Below are positions 52,377 to 63,189 of a DNA stretch of 64,000 nucleotides, one piece after another. The stretch's first letter is position 1. Each line of letters starts with the position of its first letter. The position numbers and the translations under genes are program-made. The notes below the pieces were generated by a model that searched no databases, was not told where the DNA came from, and worked only from the letters and a program-made list of their open reading frames with translations. Origin of the DNA: Mangrovicoccus algicola (lineage in GTDB: Bacteria; Pseudomonadota; Alphaproteobacteria; Rhodobacterales; Rhodobacteraceae). The DNA is taken from NCBI RefSeq assembly GCF_014903745.1, contig NZ_JACVXA010000005.1, forward strand, positions 1 to 64,000, read 5' to 3'.

Positions 52377-53241
52377 GACGCGGTTCGCGCCGTCGCCCAC
52401 GGGGCCGCTGCATCTGGGCCATGGCTATGCCGCGCTGGTCGCGGCCGATCTGGCGCGGGCGGCGGGCGGTCAGTTCCTGCTGAGGATCGAGGATATCGAC
52501 CGGAGCCGGGCCCGACCGCATTGGGAAGCGCAGCTGAAGGACGACCTGCACTGGCTGGGCCTCGACTGGCCCGACCCCGCGATGCGCCAGTCCGAGCGGC
52601 TGGGGGTGTATGAAGAACGCCTTGCAACCCTCTGGAAGGATGGGCTTCTCTATCCCTGCACCTGCAATCGTCGCGACATCCAGTCCGCCGCCTCCGCACC
52701 GCAGGAAGGCGCGCCGATGCTCGGGCCCGACGGGCTGGTCTATCCCGGCACCTGCCGTCACCGCCATGACCGGACCGGGCCGATGCCACGCGACGCGGCG
52801 TTGCGGCTGGACATGGGCCTGGCGCTGGAGCGGTTGGGTGCGCAGCTGATTAGATTCAACGAAACCGGGCCCTTGCAAAAGGACATCCGGACCGATTGGA
52901 CCCGCGCGGAACTCCTGCAGGGTGTGGGCGACGTGGTGCTGAGCCGCCGCGAGATGGGCACGTCCTATCACCTGTCGGTGGTGGTCGACGACCATGACCA
53001 GGGCATCACGCTGGTGACACGGGGGGCCGACCTCGCCGATGCGACAAGCATTCATGTTGTTCTTCAAGGCCTTTTGGGGCTTTCCTCACCCTCCTACCAT
53101 CACCATCGCCTGATCCGGGACCCGGCGGGCAAGCGGCTGGCCAAGCGTGATGACGCCCGCGCCCTCGCCGCCTATCGCGCCGAGGGGCTCGCTCCGGCGG
53201 ACCTGCGCCGGATGATCGGCTTCACGCCATCGGTTTCATGA
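52366..53241 (+). CDS. gluQ: Glutamyl-Q tRNA(Asp) synthetase
   Basis: The 291-residue protein is a truncated glutamyl-tRNA synthetase lacking the anticodon domain. It attaches Glu to queuosine of tRNA-Asp. The HIGH-type motif is APSPTGPLHLGHGYAAL; the KMSKS-type motif is KRLAKRDDAR. Zinc ligands are in YPCTCNRRDI and YPGTCR. The start is GTG at 52366, inside the preceding small gene. It converges and overlaps by 20 bases with hisI. Confidence 0.93.
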   Translation: MTTRTRFAPSPTGPLHLGHGYAALVAADLARAAGGQFLLRIEDIDRSRARPHWEAQLKDDLHWLGLDWPDPAMRQSERLGVYEERLATLWKDGLLYPCTCNRRDIQSAASAPQEGAPMLGPDGLVYPGTCRHRHDRTGPMPRDAALRLDMGLALERLGAQLIRFNETGPLQKDIRTDWTRAELLQGVGDVVLSRREMGTSYHLSVVVDDHDQGITLVTRGADLADATSIHVVLQGLLGLSSPSYHHHRLIRDPAGKRLAKRDDARALAAYRAEGLAPADLRRMIGFTPSVS

Positions 53242-53581
53242 TCTCCACCTCTTCGCCGGTGGCGACGGACGTGTAGAAACAGCTTTTGCGGTTGGTATGG
53301 CAGGCCGGGCCGGTCTGACGCACCACCGCCAGCAGGCAATCGCGGTCGCAATCGACCCGCAGATCGACCAGCTCCTGCACGTGGCCCGAGGTCTCGCCCT
53401 TGACCCAGAAGGACTGACGCGACCTGGACCAATAGGTTACGCGGCGATCTTCAAGTGTCTTCCGCACGGCCTCGGCAGTCATCCAGGCCATCATCAGGAC
53501 CTCTCCGGTGGCCTCTTCCTGGGCGATCACCGGGATCAGTCCATGCGCGTCATAGGTCAGGCTGTCCGGGTCGAAACGCAT
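53222..53581 (-). CDS. hisI: Phosphoribosyl-AMP cyclohydrolase
   Basis: This 119-residue enzyme performs the third step of histidine synthesis. The metal-binding positions are in LRVDCDRDCLLA and GPACHTNRKSCFY, and the substrate motif YWSRSRQSFWVKGETSGH is intact. It is a stand-alone HisI (no HisE fusion), normal for alphaproteobacteria. The ATG at 53581 follows AAAGGAAA. It is divergent from the IscU-like gene. Confidence 0.95.
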   Translation of the reverse strand: MRFDPDSLTYDAHGLIPVIAQEEATGEVLMMAWMTAEAVRKTLEDRRVTYWSRSRQSFWVKGETSGHVQELVDLRVDCDRDCLLAVVRQTGPACHTNRKSCFYTSVATGEEVEIMKPMA

Positions 53582-53591
53582 CAGTTTTCCT

Positions 53592-53619
53592 TTGCATCCA
53601 CGGGTCGGACCGCTATCTA
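53592..53619 (+). promoter_or_regulatory. Promoter of the IscU-like gene (TTGCAT-N16-TATCTA)
   Basis: The -35 is at 53592-53597 and the -10 at 53614-53619, spacer 16. The leader of about 20 bases has AAAGGAAA before the ATG at 53646. Confidence 0.45.
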
Positions 53620-53645
53620 CCCTCTGGCAGAGCAAAGGAAAAGCC

Positions 53646-54098
53646 ATGTCCGACACCGATCTGGTCAAGCTGTATTCCCAGCGCATCCTGCGGCTGGCGG
53701 CCAGCATCCCCCATGCCGGACGCCTGGAGGCGCCCACGGCCAGCGCCGCGGTGCGCGCGCCGCTCTGCGGCTCCACCGTGACGGTGGACCTGCATCTGGA
53801 CGGGACCGGACGCATCACCGGCTTTGCCCAGGACGTGAAGGCCTGCGCGCTGGGTCAGGCGGCCGCCTCGGTCGTGGGGGCGCATGCGATCGGGCGCGAC
53901 CATGCCGAGATCCTGCGGGCCCGCGCCGAGCTCAAGGCGATGCTGACCGAGGACGGCCCGCCCCCCGCCGCCCCCTTCGAGGAGCTGGAAACCCTGCGCC
54001 CGGCCGCGGAATTCCGCAACCGCCACGCCTCGATCCTGCTATGCCTGGATGCCACGCTGGCCGCCATGGAAGGCCGCGCCAGCGCCGCGGCGACCTGA
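53646..54098 (+). CDS. IscU/NifU-N-like iron-sulfur scaffold protein
   Basis: The 150-residue protein has the three cysteines of the IscU/SufU scaffold in order: APLCGSTVTV (near 39), VKACALGQAAAS (near 68) and SILLCLDATLA (near 134). The usual Asp after the first CG is Ser. It may carry a cluster or persulfide, but no iscS, sufS or hscBA gene is nearby. A possible role in cluster delivery to a specific target is inference. Confidence 0.82.
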   Translation: MSDTDLVKLYSQRILRLAASIPHAGRLEAPTASAAVRAPLCGSTVTVDLHLDGTGRITGFAQDVKACALGQAAASVVGAHAIGRDHAEILRARAELKAMLTEDGPPPAAPFEELETLRPAAEFRNRHASILLCLDATLAAMEGRASAAAT

Positions 54099-54149
54099 CT
54101 TAAGCCATCCTCAACCTGTTGGCGCTAGCCCTGATGCCGGAGGGTCAGG

Positions 54150-55568
54150 ATGCGCGACATGACGGAACAGGACGGGACGGAACGGGGTCCGCCGGATCAC
54201 GCGGTGCTGGACCGGCTGTCGCGCTGCGCGACTGCCCTGGGCTACGAGGTCGTGGAGGTCTCCGGCTTCATCGACCTGATCCATGCCCGCGCCGCCGCCC
54301 AGGGCCCGGTCCTGGCGGAGGGACGTGCCGCCGCCGATCGCATCCTCGAGGCCAACAGCGCCGCGACCGAGGCGCTGGGGGCGATCCGCGCGGCGGCCGA
54401 ACGCGGCCTGTCCAGCGTGGAGGACTCCGTCGCCGCGCTGCGCGAAAGCGGCAGCCGGAGCCAGGCGGTCGCGGAATGGGTCCAGGCGCTGGATACCCGC
54501 ATGGGCGAGGTCAGCGACACGCTGAAGGAAGTGCGCAAGAACAACGGCGCCGTCACCTCGATCGCGGGACAGGTCAATATCCTGGCGATCAACGCCAAGA
54601 TCGAGGCCGCCCGCGCCGGGGATGCGGGGCGCGGCTTTGCCGTGGTCGCGGAGGCGGTCAACGAACTCTCCCGCCGCACCGCCGATGCGGCGGAGGCCAT
54701 CCTGACCAGCCTGACGGCGCTGACCGGCTGGATCGAGGCGCTGCGCGGCGAGGCCGCCAGCATCGGCAAGGAGGCCGGCGGCGTGCTGGAGGGGGCGCGG
54801 CGCACCGACGAGGCGCTGGCGGCCATTGCCGGAAACGTGCGCGCCACCCGCGACGATGCGGCCGGAGTGGAAGCCCGCGCCCGTGACGTCACCCGGGCCG
54901 GCAGCGCCTTCGGCGACTGCTTCTCCCGCGTGGAGGCGGCAATGGAGGACATGCGCGGCGGGATCGAGCAGGCGCGCGACCGGGTGCACGGTCTGATCGA
55001 CAAGAGCGAGACGATGGTCCAGCAAAGCGTCGCGATGGGCGGCGGGTCGACGGATGGCGCGCTGATTGCGCTGGCCCAGTCCCGCGCGGCGGAGATATCG
55101 CGGATTTTCGCGGAGGCCGTCGCCACCGGGCGGATCAGCCGCGGCGCCTTGTTCGATTTCACCTACCGGCCCGTCCCGGGCAGCGATCCTCCGCAATTCA
55201 CCGCTCCCTTCCTGGAACTGACCGATGCGCTTCTGCCGCCTATCCTGGAGGAGGTGCTGAAAGCCGATCCCAAGATCGTGTTCTGCGCCGCCGTCACGCG
55301 CCATGGCTATCTGCCGACGCATAACCGCAAGTTCTCCAACCCCCAGCGTCCGGGAGATCCGGCCTGGAATGCCGCCAACTGCCGAAACCGGCGCATTTTC
55401 GACGACCGGGTCGGGCTCAAGGCGGGCCAGAATCGCGATCCGTTCCTGCTTCAGGTCTATCGGCGGGACATGGGCGGCGGGGAATACCGCATGATGAAGG
55501 ACATCTCGGCGCCGATCACCGTCGATGGCGCCCCTTGGGGCGGGTTCCGGATGGGCGTGAATTTCTGA
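54150..55568 (+). CDS. Soluble methyl-accepting chemotaxis-type receptor with C-terminal sensor
   Basis: The 472-residue protein has no membrane segment. Residues 45-330 are the MCP coiled coil with the signalling tip SIAGQVNILAINAKIEAARA and GDAGRGFAVVAEAVNELSRR. The C-terminal 140 residues (from SRGALFDFTYRPVPG) end in MKDISAPITVDGAPWGGFRMG, a pattern seen in Cache-like tails of alphaproteobacterial cytoplasmic MCPs. No che genes are in the window. GGAGGG precedes the ATG at 54150. Confidence 0.9.
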   Translation: MRDMTEQDGTERGPPDHAVLDRLSRCATALGYEVVEVSGFIDLIHARAAAQGPVLAEGRAAADRILEANSAATEALGAIRAAAERGLSSVEDSVAALRESGSRSQAVAEWVQALDTRMGEVSDTLKEVRKNNGAVTSIAGQVNILAINAKIEAARAGDAGRGFAVVAEAVNELSRRTADAAEAILTSLTALTGWIEALRGEAASIGKEAGGVLEGARRTDEALAAIAGNVRATRDDAAGVEARARDVTRAGSAFGDCFSRVEAAMEDMRGGIEQARDRVHGLIDKSETMVQQSVAMGGGSTDGALIALAQSRAAEISRIFAEAVATGRISRGALFDFTYRPVPGSDPPQFTAPFLELTDALLPPILEEVLKADPKIVFCAAVTRHGYLPTHNRKFSNPQRPGDPAWNAANCRNRRIFDDRVGLKAGQNRDPFLLQVYRRDMGGGEYRMMKDISAPITVDGAPWGGFRMGVNF

Positions 55569-55601
55569 AAAAAGCCGCCATGCCCCTCGGGACATGGCGG
55601 C
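55568..55601 (-). terminator. Intrinsic terminator for the 40-residue small gene
   Basis: On the minus strand GCCGCCATG-TCCCGAGGGG-CATGGCGGC (55601-55574) is followed by TTTTTT (55573-55568). It directly abuts the end of the MCP gene and has the right orientation to end the transcript of the small gene at 55730-55852. Confidence 0.8.
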
Positions 55602-55729
55602 AGGCAGGCGAAACCCTTGCGCCGGACCGTTGGGGGACGATCGGACGGATCACCGGAACAGGCAGGAACCGGTCAGGATATTTCGCAGGCAGAGGTAAAC
55701 AGTCGGTCAGTCAGGCTGAAGCGCCCGGA

Positions 55730-55852
55730 TCACAGGAAATTCGGCAGATGCAGGCAGCCGAGAAGGATGACGGACAGCGCGGCCATTCCAGCGAGGTCCG
55801 CATAGAATGCTGCGGTGGCGCGGGTCTTGAGCTTTTCAATCACGGTCGGCAT
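55730..55852 (-). CDS. Small membrane protein (40 aa) under a LexA-type operator
   Basis: The reading frame starts at ATG 55852 and stops at TGA 55730-55732. It begins MPTVIEKLKTRATAAF (basic, amphipathic) and continues as one hydrophobic segment (LAGMAALSVILLGCLHL, residues 20-36). AAGGAGG at 55860-55866 lies 7 bases before the ATG, the best Shine-Dalgarno in the window. Two overlapping GAAC-N7-GAAC boxes lie 62-87 bases upstream, and a perfect terminator lies about 130 bases past the stop. These signals together make it a real gene despite its size. By analogy with SOS-induced small membrane proteins such as Caulobacter SidA, it may delay division after DNA damage; that is inference. Confidence 0.75.
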   Translation of the reverse strand: MPTVIEKLKTRATAAFYADLAGMAALSVILLGCLHLPNFL

Positions 55853-55913
55853 TGGCAGGCCTCCTTGGCTGATCGGATGTTGTATCTTTGTTCCGATTCT
55901 CGCCGTGTGTAAA

Positions 55914-55939
55914 GAACTTTTTAAGAACCTTTAAGGAAC
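55914..55939. promoter_or_regulatory. Tandem overlapping LexA (SOS) boxes
   Basis: Three GAAC half-sites start at 55914, 55925 and 55936, exactly 11 bases apart, so they form two overlapping GAAC-N7-GAAC boxes (GTTC-N7-GTTC on the minus strand). That is the LexA box established for alphaproteobacteria, including Rhodobacter. A fourth GAAC at 55949 is 13 bases on. The surrounding 55869-55975 is far more AT-rich than the rest of the window. Confidence 0.75.
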
Positions 55940-55952
55940 CAATAATGAGAAC

Positions 55953-56024
55953 ATGCGACAGTGGGGTATAAAACTGGCGATTGGTGCCGTATCGGCACTT
56001 ATCGACAGCACTGCCCCGGATTGA
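55953..56024 (+). CDS. Possible leaderless 23-residue peptide facing recG
   Basis: The frame starts at ATG 55953 and encodes a short peptide with a hydrophobic core (IKLAIGAVSALI). An AATAAT -10-like element (55941-55946) ends 6 bases before the ATG, the same spacing as other putative leaderless genes here, and the LexA boxes fall between it and a poor -35 (TTTTTA, 55918-55923). There is no ribosome site. It may be a real SOS-controlled peptide, the 5' end of an RNA antisense to the recG 3' end, or chance. Confidence 0.2.
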   Translation: MRQWGIKLAIGAVSALIDSTAPD

Positions 56025-56077
56025 CCGGTGATTGTTTCGAAAATCGCGATAGACCCGGCTAGATTCTGCCCTGGGGG

Positions 56078-58165
56078 TCATCCCACATCGAGAAGACGCA
56101 GCGCCTCGTCCCGCTGCATCAGCCATAGCAGATGACGCAACGCCCGGCCGCGATCGGTCAGCGGCGCGAATTCGGTATCGAGCGCCGCACGCGCCTCGCG
56201 CTGCGCCAGCATCATCAGCCCGGCCTGGTGTTCCAGATCGGCAATGCGGAACCGCGGGAGCCCGGACTGCGCGCGCCCGATGACATCCCCCACGCCGCGC
56301 ATCGCCATGTCCTCTTCCGCCAGCCGGAACCCGTCCTCGGTTTCGCGCATCAGGGTCAGCCGCCGTTCCGCCGAAGGCGAGAGCGGCGGCTGGTAGAGCA
56401 GCAGGCAGGTGGAGGCCGCCGCCCCGCGCCCGACCCGTCCGCGCAGCTGATGCAGCTGGGCCAGCCCGAAACTGTCGGCCCGCTCGATCACCATGATCGA
56501 GGCATTGGGCACATCGACGCCGACCTCGATCACCGTGGTCGCCACCAGCACCAGCAGGTCGCCGGCAGCGAAGCGCGCCATCACCGCGTCCTTGGCGGCG
56601 CCCGGCATCTGCCCATGGACCAGCCCCACCATCTGCGCCCCCAGCGCCGCCTGCAGGTGCCGCGCGCGCGCCTCCGCCGCGGTCAGATCGACGGTCTCGG
56701 TTTCCTCCACCAGCGGGCAGACCCAATAGGCCTGGCGTCCCTCGCCGATGGCCCGCGCCAGGTGGGCGACCACCTCGTCCAGCCGGTCCATCGGCATCAC
56801 GGCGGTGCGCACGGGCAGCCGGCCGGGCGGCTTCTCGTCCAGCACCGACAGGTCCAGATCGCCGTATTGCGCCAGCGCCAGCGAGCGCGGGATCGGCGTG
56901 GCGGTCATCACCAGCACGTCGGTGGCCGGGCCCTTGCGCGCCAGTTCCTGCCTCTGGGCCACGCCGAAGCGATGCTGTTCATCGATCACTGCCAGACGCA
57001 GATCGGCAAAGCGCACCTCCGGCTGGAACAGCGCATGCGTCCCGATCACCAGCGCCGCCTCGCCCGAGGCAATCCGCGCCAGCTTGGCGGCGCGCGCCTG
57101 GCCAGTGTCGCGCCCGGTCAGGATTTCGACCTGCACCCCGGCCGCCGCGGCGAGCGGGGCGATCCCCGCCAGGTGCTGCCGCGCGAGGATCTCGGTCGGG
57201 GCCATCATGGCGCCCTGGCCTCCGGCCTCCACCGCCTGCAGCAGCGCAAGCGTCGCCACCAGGGTCTTGCCCGCCCCGACATCCCCCTGCAGCAGCCGCG
57301 ACATCCGCGTCCCGGCCGCCATGTCGGCCGCGATCTCGGCGGCGGCGCGGGTCTGGGCGCCGGTCGGCGCGAAGGGCAGCGCCGCCAGCACCCGGGCGCG
57401 CAGATGCCCGTCGCCATGACTGGCACGGCCGCCGCGGCGGCGCTCGCGCTGGCGCGAGATGGCCAGGGTCAGCTGGTGGGCCAGCAATTCGTCATAGGCC
57501 AGCCGCGCCCGCGCAGGCGCCGCGCGCTCCAGATCGGCGGCCGATTCAGGATGATGCGCCAGGCGCAGCGCCTCGCGCCAGCCGGGCCAGCCCTTCTGCG
57601 CGCGCAGATGCGGGTCGATCCATTCGGGCAGATCCGGCGCCATGTCCAGCGCGCCCAGCACCGCCTTGCGCAGACCCCGCCCGGTGAGGCCCGCGGCCAG
57701 CGGATAGACCGGTTCATGCGAGGCCAGCGCCGCCGCCTCGTCGCGGGTCAGAACATGGTCGGGATGGGCCATCTGCGGATGGCCGTCGAACAGCTCCACC
57801 CGGCCCGAAACGATCCGGGTCTCTCCCACCGGCAGGTGCCGGTCCAGCCAGGCGCCCCTGGCATGGAAGAAGACCAGCGTGAAACGGGTGCCCGCATCCT
57901 CGACCAGCACCCGGTGCGGCCGCCCCTTCCGCGCGGGGGCGTCATGCGACAGGATCCGCACCTCCACCGTCGCGACCGCGGGCGGCTCCACCTCCAGCAC
58001 CGAGCGTTTCAGCCGCCGGTCGATCACCCCCTGGGGCAGCGTGAAAAGCAGGTCGCGCGGCCGTTCCACCCCCAGCCCGCCCATCGCCTGCGCGCCCTTG
58101 GGGCCGACGCCCGGCAGGCGGGTCAGTTCCGAGAAGAGCGGAAACAGGATCTCGGGCCGGGCCAT
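56078..58165 (-). CDS. recG: ATP-dependent DNA helicase RecG
   Basis: This 695-residue branch-migrating helicase reverses stalled replication forks. The N-terminal wedge/OB domain is residues 1-250 (LTRLPGVGPKGAQAM at the start). The helicase core has Walker A LLQGDVGAGKT, DEQH (VIDEQHRFGV), TATPIPRS and the RecG-typical TVIEVGVDVPNA and QLHQLRGRVGRG. It starts 7 bases after ligA on the same strand and is probably cotranscribed with it. The LexA-controlled small gene lies just downstream. Confidence 0.97.
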   Translation of the reverse strand: MARPEILFPLFSELTRLPGVGPKGAQAMGGLGVERPRDLLFTLPQGVIDRRLKRSVLEVEPPAVATVEVRILSHDAPARKGRPHRVLVEDAGTRFTLVFFHARGAWLDRHLPVGETRIVSGRVELFDGHPQMAHPDHVLTRDEAAALASHEPVYPLAAGLTGRGLRKAVLGALDMAPDLPEWIDPHLRAQKGWPGWREALRLAHHPESAADLERAAPARARLAYDELLAHQLTLAISRQRERRRGGRASHGDGHLRARVLAALPFAPTGAQTRAAAEIAADMAAGTRMSRLLQGDVGAGKTLVATLALLQAVEAGGQGAMMAPTEILARQHLAGIAPLAAAAGVQVEILTGRDTGQARAAKLARIASGEAALVIGTHALFQPEVRFADLRLAVIDEQHRFGVAQRQELARKGPATDVLVMTATPIPRSLALAQYGDLDLSVLDEKPPGRLPVRTAVMPMDRLDEVVAHLARAIGEGRQAYWVCPLVEETETVDLTAAEARARHLQAALGAQMVGLVHGQMPGAAKDAVMARFAAGDLLVLVATTVIEVGVDVPNASIMVIERADSFGLAQLHQLRGRVGRGAAASTCLLLYQPPLSPSAERRLTLMRETEDGFRLAEEDMAMRGVGDVIGRAQSGLPRFRIADLEHQAGLMMLAQREARAALDTEFAPLTDRGRALRHLLWLMQRDEALRLLDVG

Positions 58166-58172
58166 GCGCGCC

Positions 58173-61380
<3,208 letters not shown>

Positions 61381-61473
61381 GGTTTCTCTCCGATGGAAGT
61401 CGCTTCACGACGTTAACGTGGACAATAGAGGTTAATCGCACGTTACTGCAGGCCCGTTTCCCCTGAGAACAAC

Positions 61474-61752
61474 TTAAAGTTGTCGATACTTTTGTAAAGA
61501 GGTGGTTTTCAACGCGGCCTCGCCATGGGATTTCACGGCATTCTGCCAGGAATCCAGCTCTTCCTCGGACAGGCCGTACATCTTCATCGCCTCTTCCTTG
61601 GTGATAAGGCTGTGCTGCACCGCCTTGACGACGATGGCCTTGCGGCTGGCCACCCAGCGACGGGTATCGGCCGACGGAAGATCCGCCCGGCTCAACGTTC
61701 CGCCATCGGGCAGACTGACAATGCGCGGCCCCTCGACTTTCCTGATATACAT
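61474..61752 (-). CDS. sciP: CtrA inhibitor SciP
   Basis: This 92-residue DUF1153 protein has the core VEGPRIVSLPDGGTLSRADL, then WVASRKAIVVKAVQHSLIT and EEAMKMYGLSEEELDSW, a helix-turn-helix that in Caulobacter represses CtrA-activated promoters. I choose ATG 61752 because AGGGGA is correctly spaced for it; ATG 61758 is too close to that site. It precedes ctrA, with 93 bases between. Confidence 0.93.
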   Translation of the reverse strand: MYIRKVEGPRIVSLPDGGTLSRADLPSADTRRWVASRKAIVVKAVQHSLITKEEAMKMYGLSEEELDSWQNAVKSHGEAALKTTSLQKYRQL

Positions 61753-61822
61753 CGGCATTCCCCTCATCGCCCCACGCCGGTCATTTCGCTGTGAGGGGAC
61801 TAAAAACGTGTAAAACCCGTCC

Positions 61823-61850
61823 TTGTAAGTAAATGGCTTTTGCCTATAAT
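61823..61850 (+). promoter_or_regulatory. mnmA promoter (TTGTAA-N16-TATAAT)
   Basis: The -35 is at 61823-61828 and the -10 at 61845-61850, spacer 16, with a perfect TATAAT. The predicted leader is about 27 bases. Confidence 0.7.
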
Positions 61851-61883
61851 GCCGCGCTTCCCTGCAGACCGGAAACGGATCGG

Positions 61884-63017
61884 ATGACCCAAGAGCTGAA
61901 CTCCCTGGGCTTTGCAAAGCCCCCCGCGGAAACCCGCGTGATCGTCGCCATGTCCGGCGGTGTCGACAGCTCCGTCGTGGCCGCGCTGCTGCATGAACAG
62001 GGCTATGACGTGATCGGCGTGACGCTGCAGCTTTACGATCACGGGGCCGCGCTGGCCAAGAAAGGCGCCTGCTGCGCGGGACGCGATATCCATGACGCGC
62101 GCCGCGTCGCCGAGGATCTGGGCTTTCCCCATTACGTCCTGGATTACGAGAACATCTTCAAGGATGCGGTGATCGACGAATTCGCCGACAGCTACCTCGC
62201 CGGGGCCACGCCCGTGCCCTGCATCCGCTGCAACGAGCGGGTGAAGTTCCGCGATCTGCTGCAGACCGCGAAGGACTTGGAGGCCGATTGCATGGCCACG
62301 GGCCATTACATCCAGCGCATCGCGGGGACGACCGGGCCGGAGCTGCATGCCGGGGCCGATCCGCAGCGCGACCAGAGCTATTTCCTGTTCTCCACCACCC
62401 CCGACCAGCTCGACTATCTGCGCTTCCCGCTGGGCCATCTCGCCTCCAAGGCCGAGACGCGGGCGCTGGCGGCGAAATACGGGCTGATGGTGGCCGACAA
62501 GCCCGACAGCCAGGACATCTGCTTCGTTCCCGACGGCAATTATGCCGCCGTGATCGAGAAGCTGCGGCCCAACGCGGCCGATCCCGGCGAGATCGTCGAC
62601 ATGCAGGGCAATGTCCTCGGGCAGCATCGCGGCGTGATCCATTACACGATCGGCCAGCGCCGGGGCCTGGGCATCGGCGGGCTGGACACGCCGCTTTACG
62701 TGGTCCGGCTCGACCCCGACAGGCGGCAGGTCGTCGTCGGCCCGAAAGAGGCCCTGGCCACGCGCCGGGTGCCGCTGCGCGAGCTGAACTGGCTGGGCGA
62801 CGGCAAGCTGACCGACCGCGCCGAATGGGAGGTGACGGCAAAGGTGCGCTCCACCCGGCCGCCGCGCCCGGCGATCCTGCGCCCGGTCAGCGAGACCGAG
62901 GCGGAGGTGGAGCTGCTGACCCCCGAGGAAGGCGTCAGCCCCGGCCAAGCCTGCGTGCTGTATCAGCCCGACAGTTCCCGGGTGCTGGGCGGCGGCTGGA
63001 TCTGGCGCGGCCACTGA
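61884..63017 (+). CDS. mnmA: tRNA 2-thiouridine synthase MnmA
   Basis: This 377-residue enzyme thiolates U34 of tRNAs for Lys, Glu and Gln. The PP-loop is [18 protein letters not shown]; catalytic cysteines are in [14 protein letters not shown] and [22 protein letters not shown] and [10 protein letters not shown] follow the family. ATG 61884 is used rather than the upstream in-frame ATG 61833, which overlaps the promoter. Confidence 0.96.
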   Translation: MTQELNSLGFAKPPAETRVIVAMSGGVDSSVVAALLHEQGYDVIGVTLQLYDHGAALAKKGACCAGRDIHDARRVAEDLGFPHYVLDYENIFKDAVIDEFADSYLAGATPVPCIRCNERVKFRDLLQTAKDLEADCMATGHYIQRIAGTTGPELHAGADPQRDQSYFLFSTTPDQLDYLRFPLGHLASKAETRALAAKYGLMVADKPDSQDICFVPDGNYAAVIEKLRPNAADPGEIVDMQGNVLGQHRGVIHYTIGQRRGLGIGGLDTPLYVVRLDPDRRQVVVGPKEALATRRVPLRELNWLGDGKLTDRAEWEVTAKVRSTRPPRPAILRPVSETEAEVELLTPEEGVSPGQACVLYQPDSSRVLGGGWIWRGH

Positions 63018-63035
63018 GCGCGGCCCCCGCGGATG

Positions 63036-63051
63036 GTATTGGTGACAATAC
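63036..63051. promoter_or_regulatory. Inverted repeat GTATTG-GTGA-CAATAC
   Basis: This lies between mnmA and the second VPLPA-CTERM gene. It shares GTGACAAT with the palindrome upstream of the first VPLPA-CTERM gene, in the same orientation relative to each gene. Confidence 0.35.
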
Positions 63052-63134
63052 AGATACGGTCCGGCCGGAAAGGCGGATCCTGATCACCATATGGAACCTA
63101 TCCATCTGAAATAAAAGTGATATTCATGGACCTG

Positions 63135-63163
63135 ACCATGCGTCACATGTTAACCATGCGTCA
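63135..63163 (+). repeat. 11-bp direct repeat with embedded CtrA-type half-site
   Basis: ACCATGCGTCA occurs at 63135-63145 and 63153-63163, an 18-base period. The second copy is joined to TTAACCAT (63150-63157), the CtrA half-site form reported for Rhodobacterales. It lies 27-55 bases before the VPLPA-CTERM start, a promoter position. Confidence 0.45.
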
Positions 63164-63189
63164 GTGAACTGAATCATCAGGAGTTGATC

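Noticed and set aside
55949-55952. Fourth GAAC as a third complete LexA box
   Set aside because: It is 13 bases from the previous half-site, not 11, so it does not complete a GAAC-N7-GAAC box.
61413-61435. Full CtrA box in the ctrA promoter
   Set aside because: The two TTAA half-sites are separated by 15 bases rather than 7.
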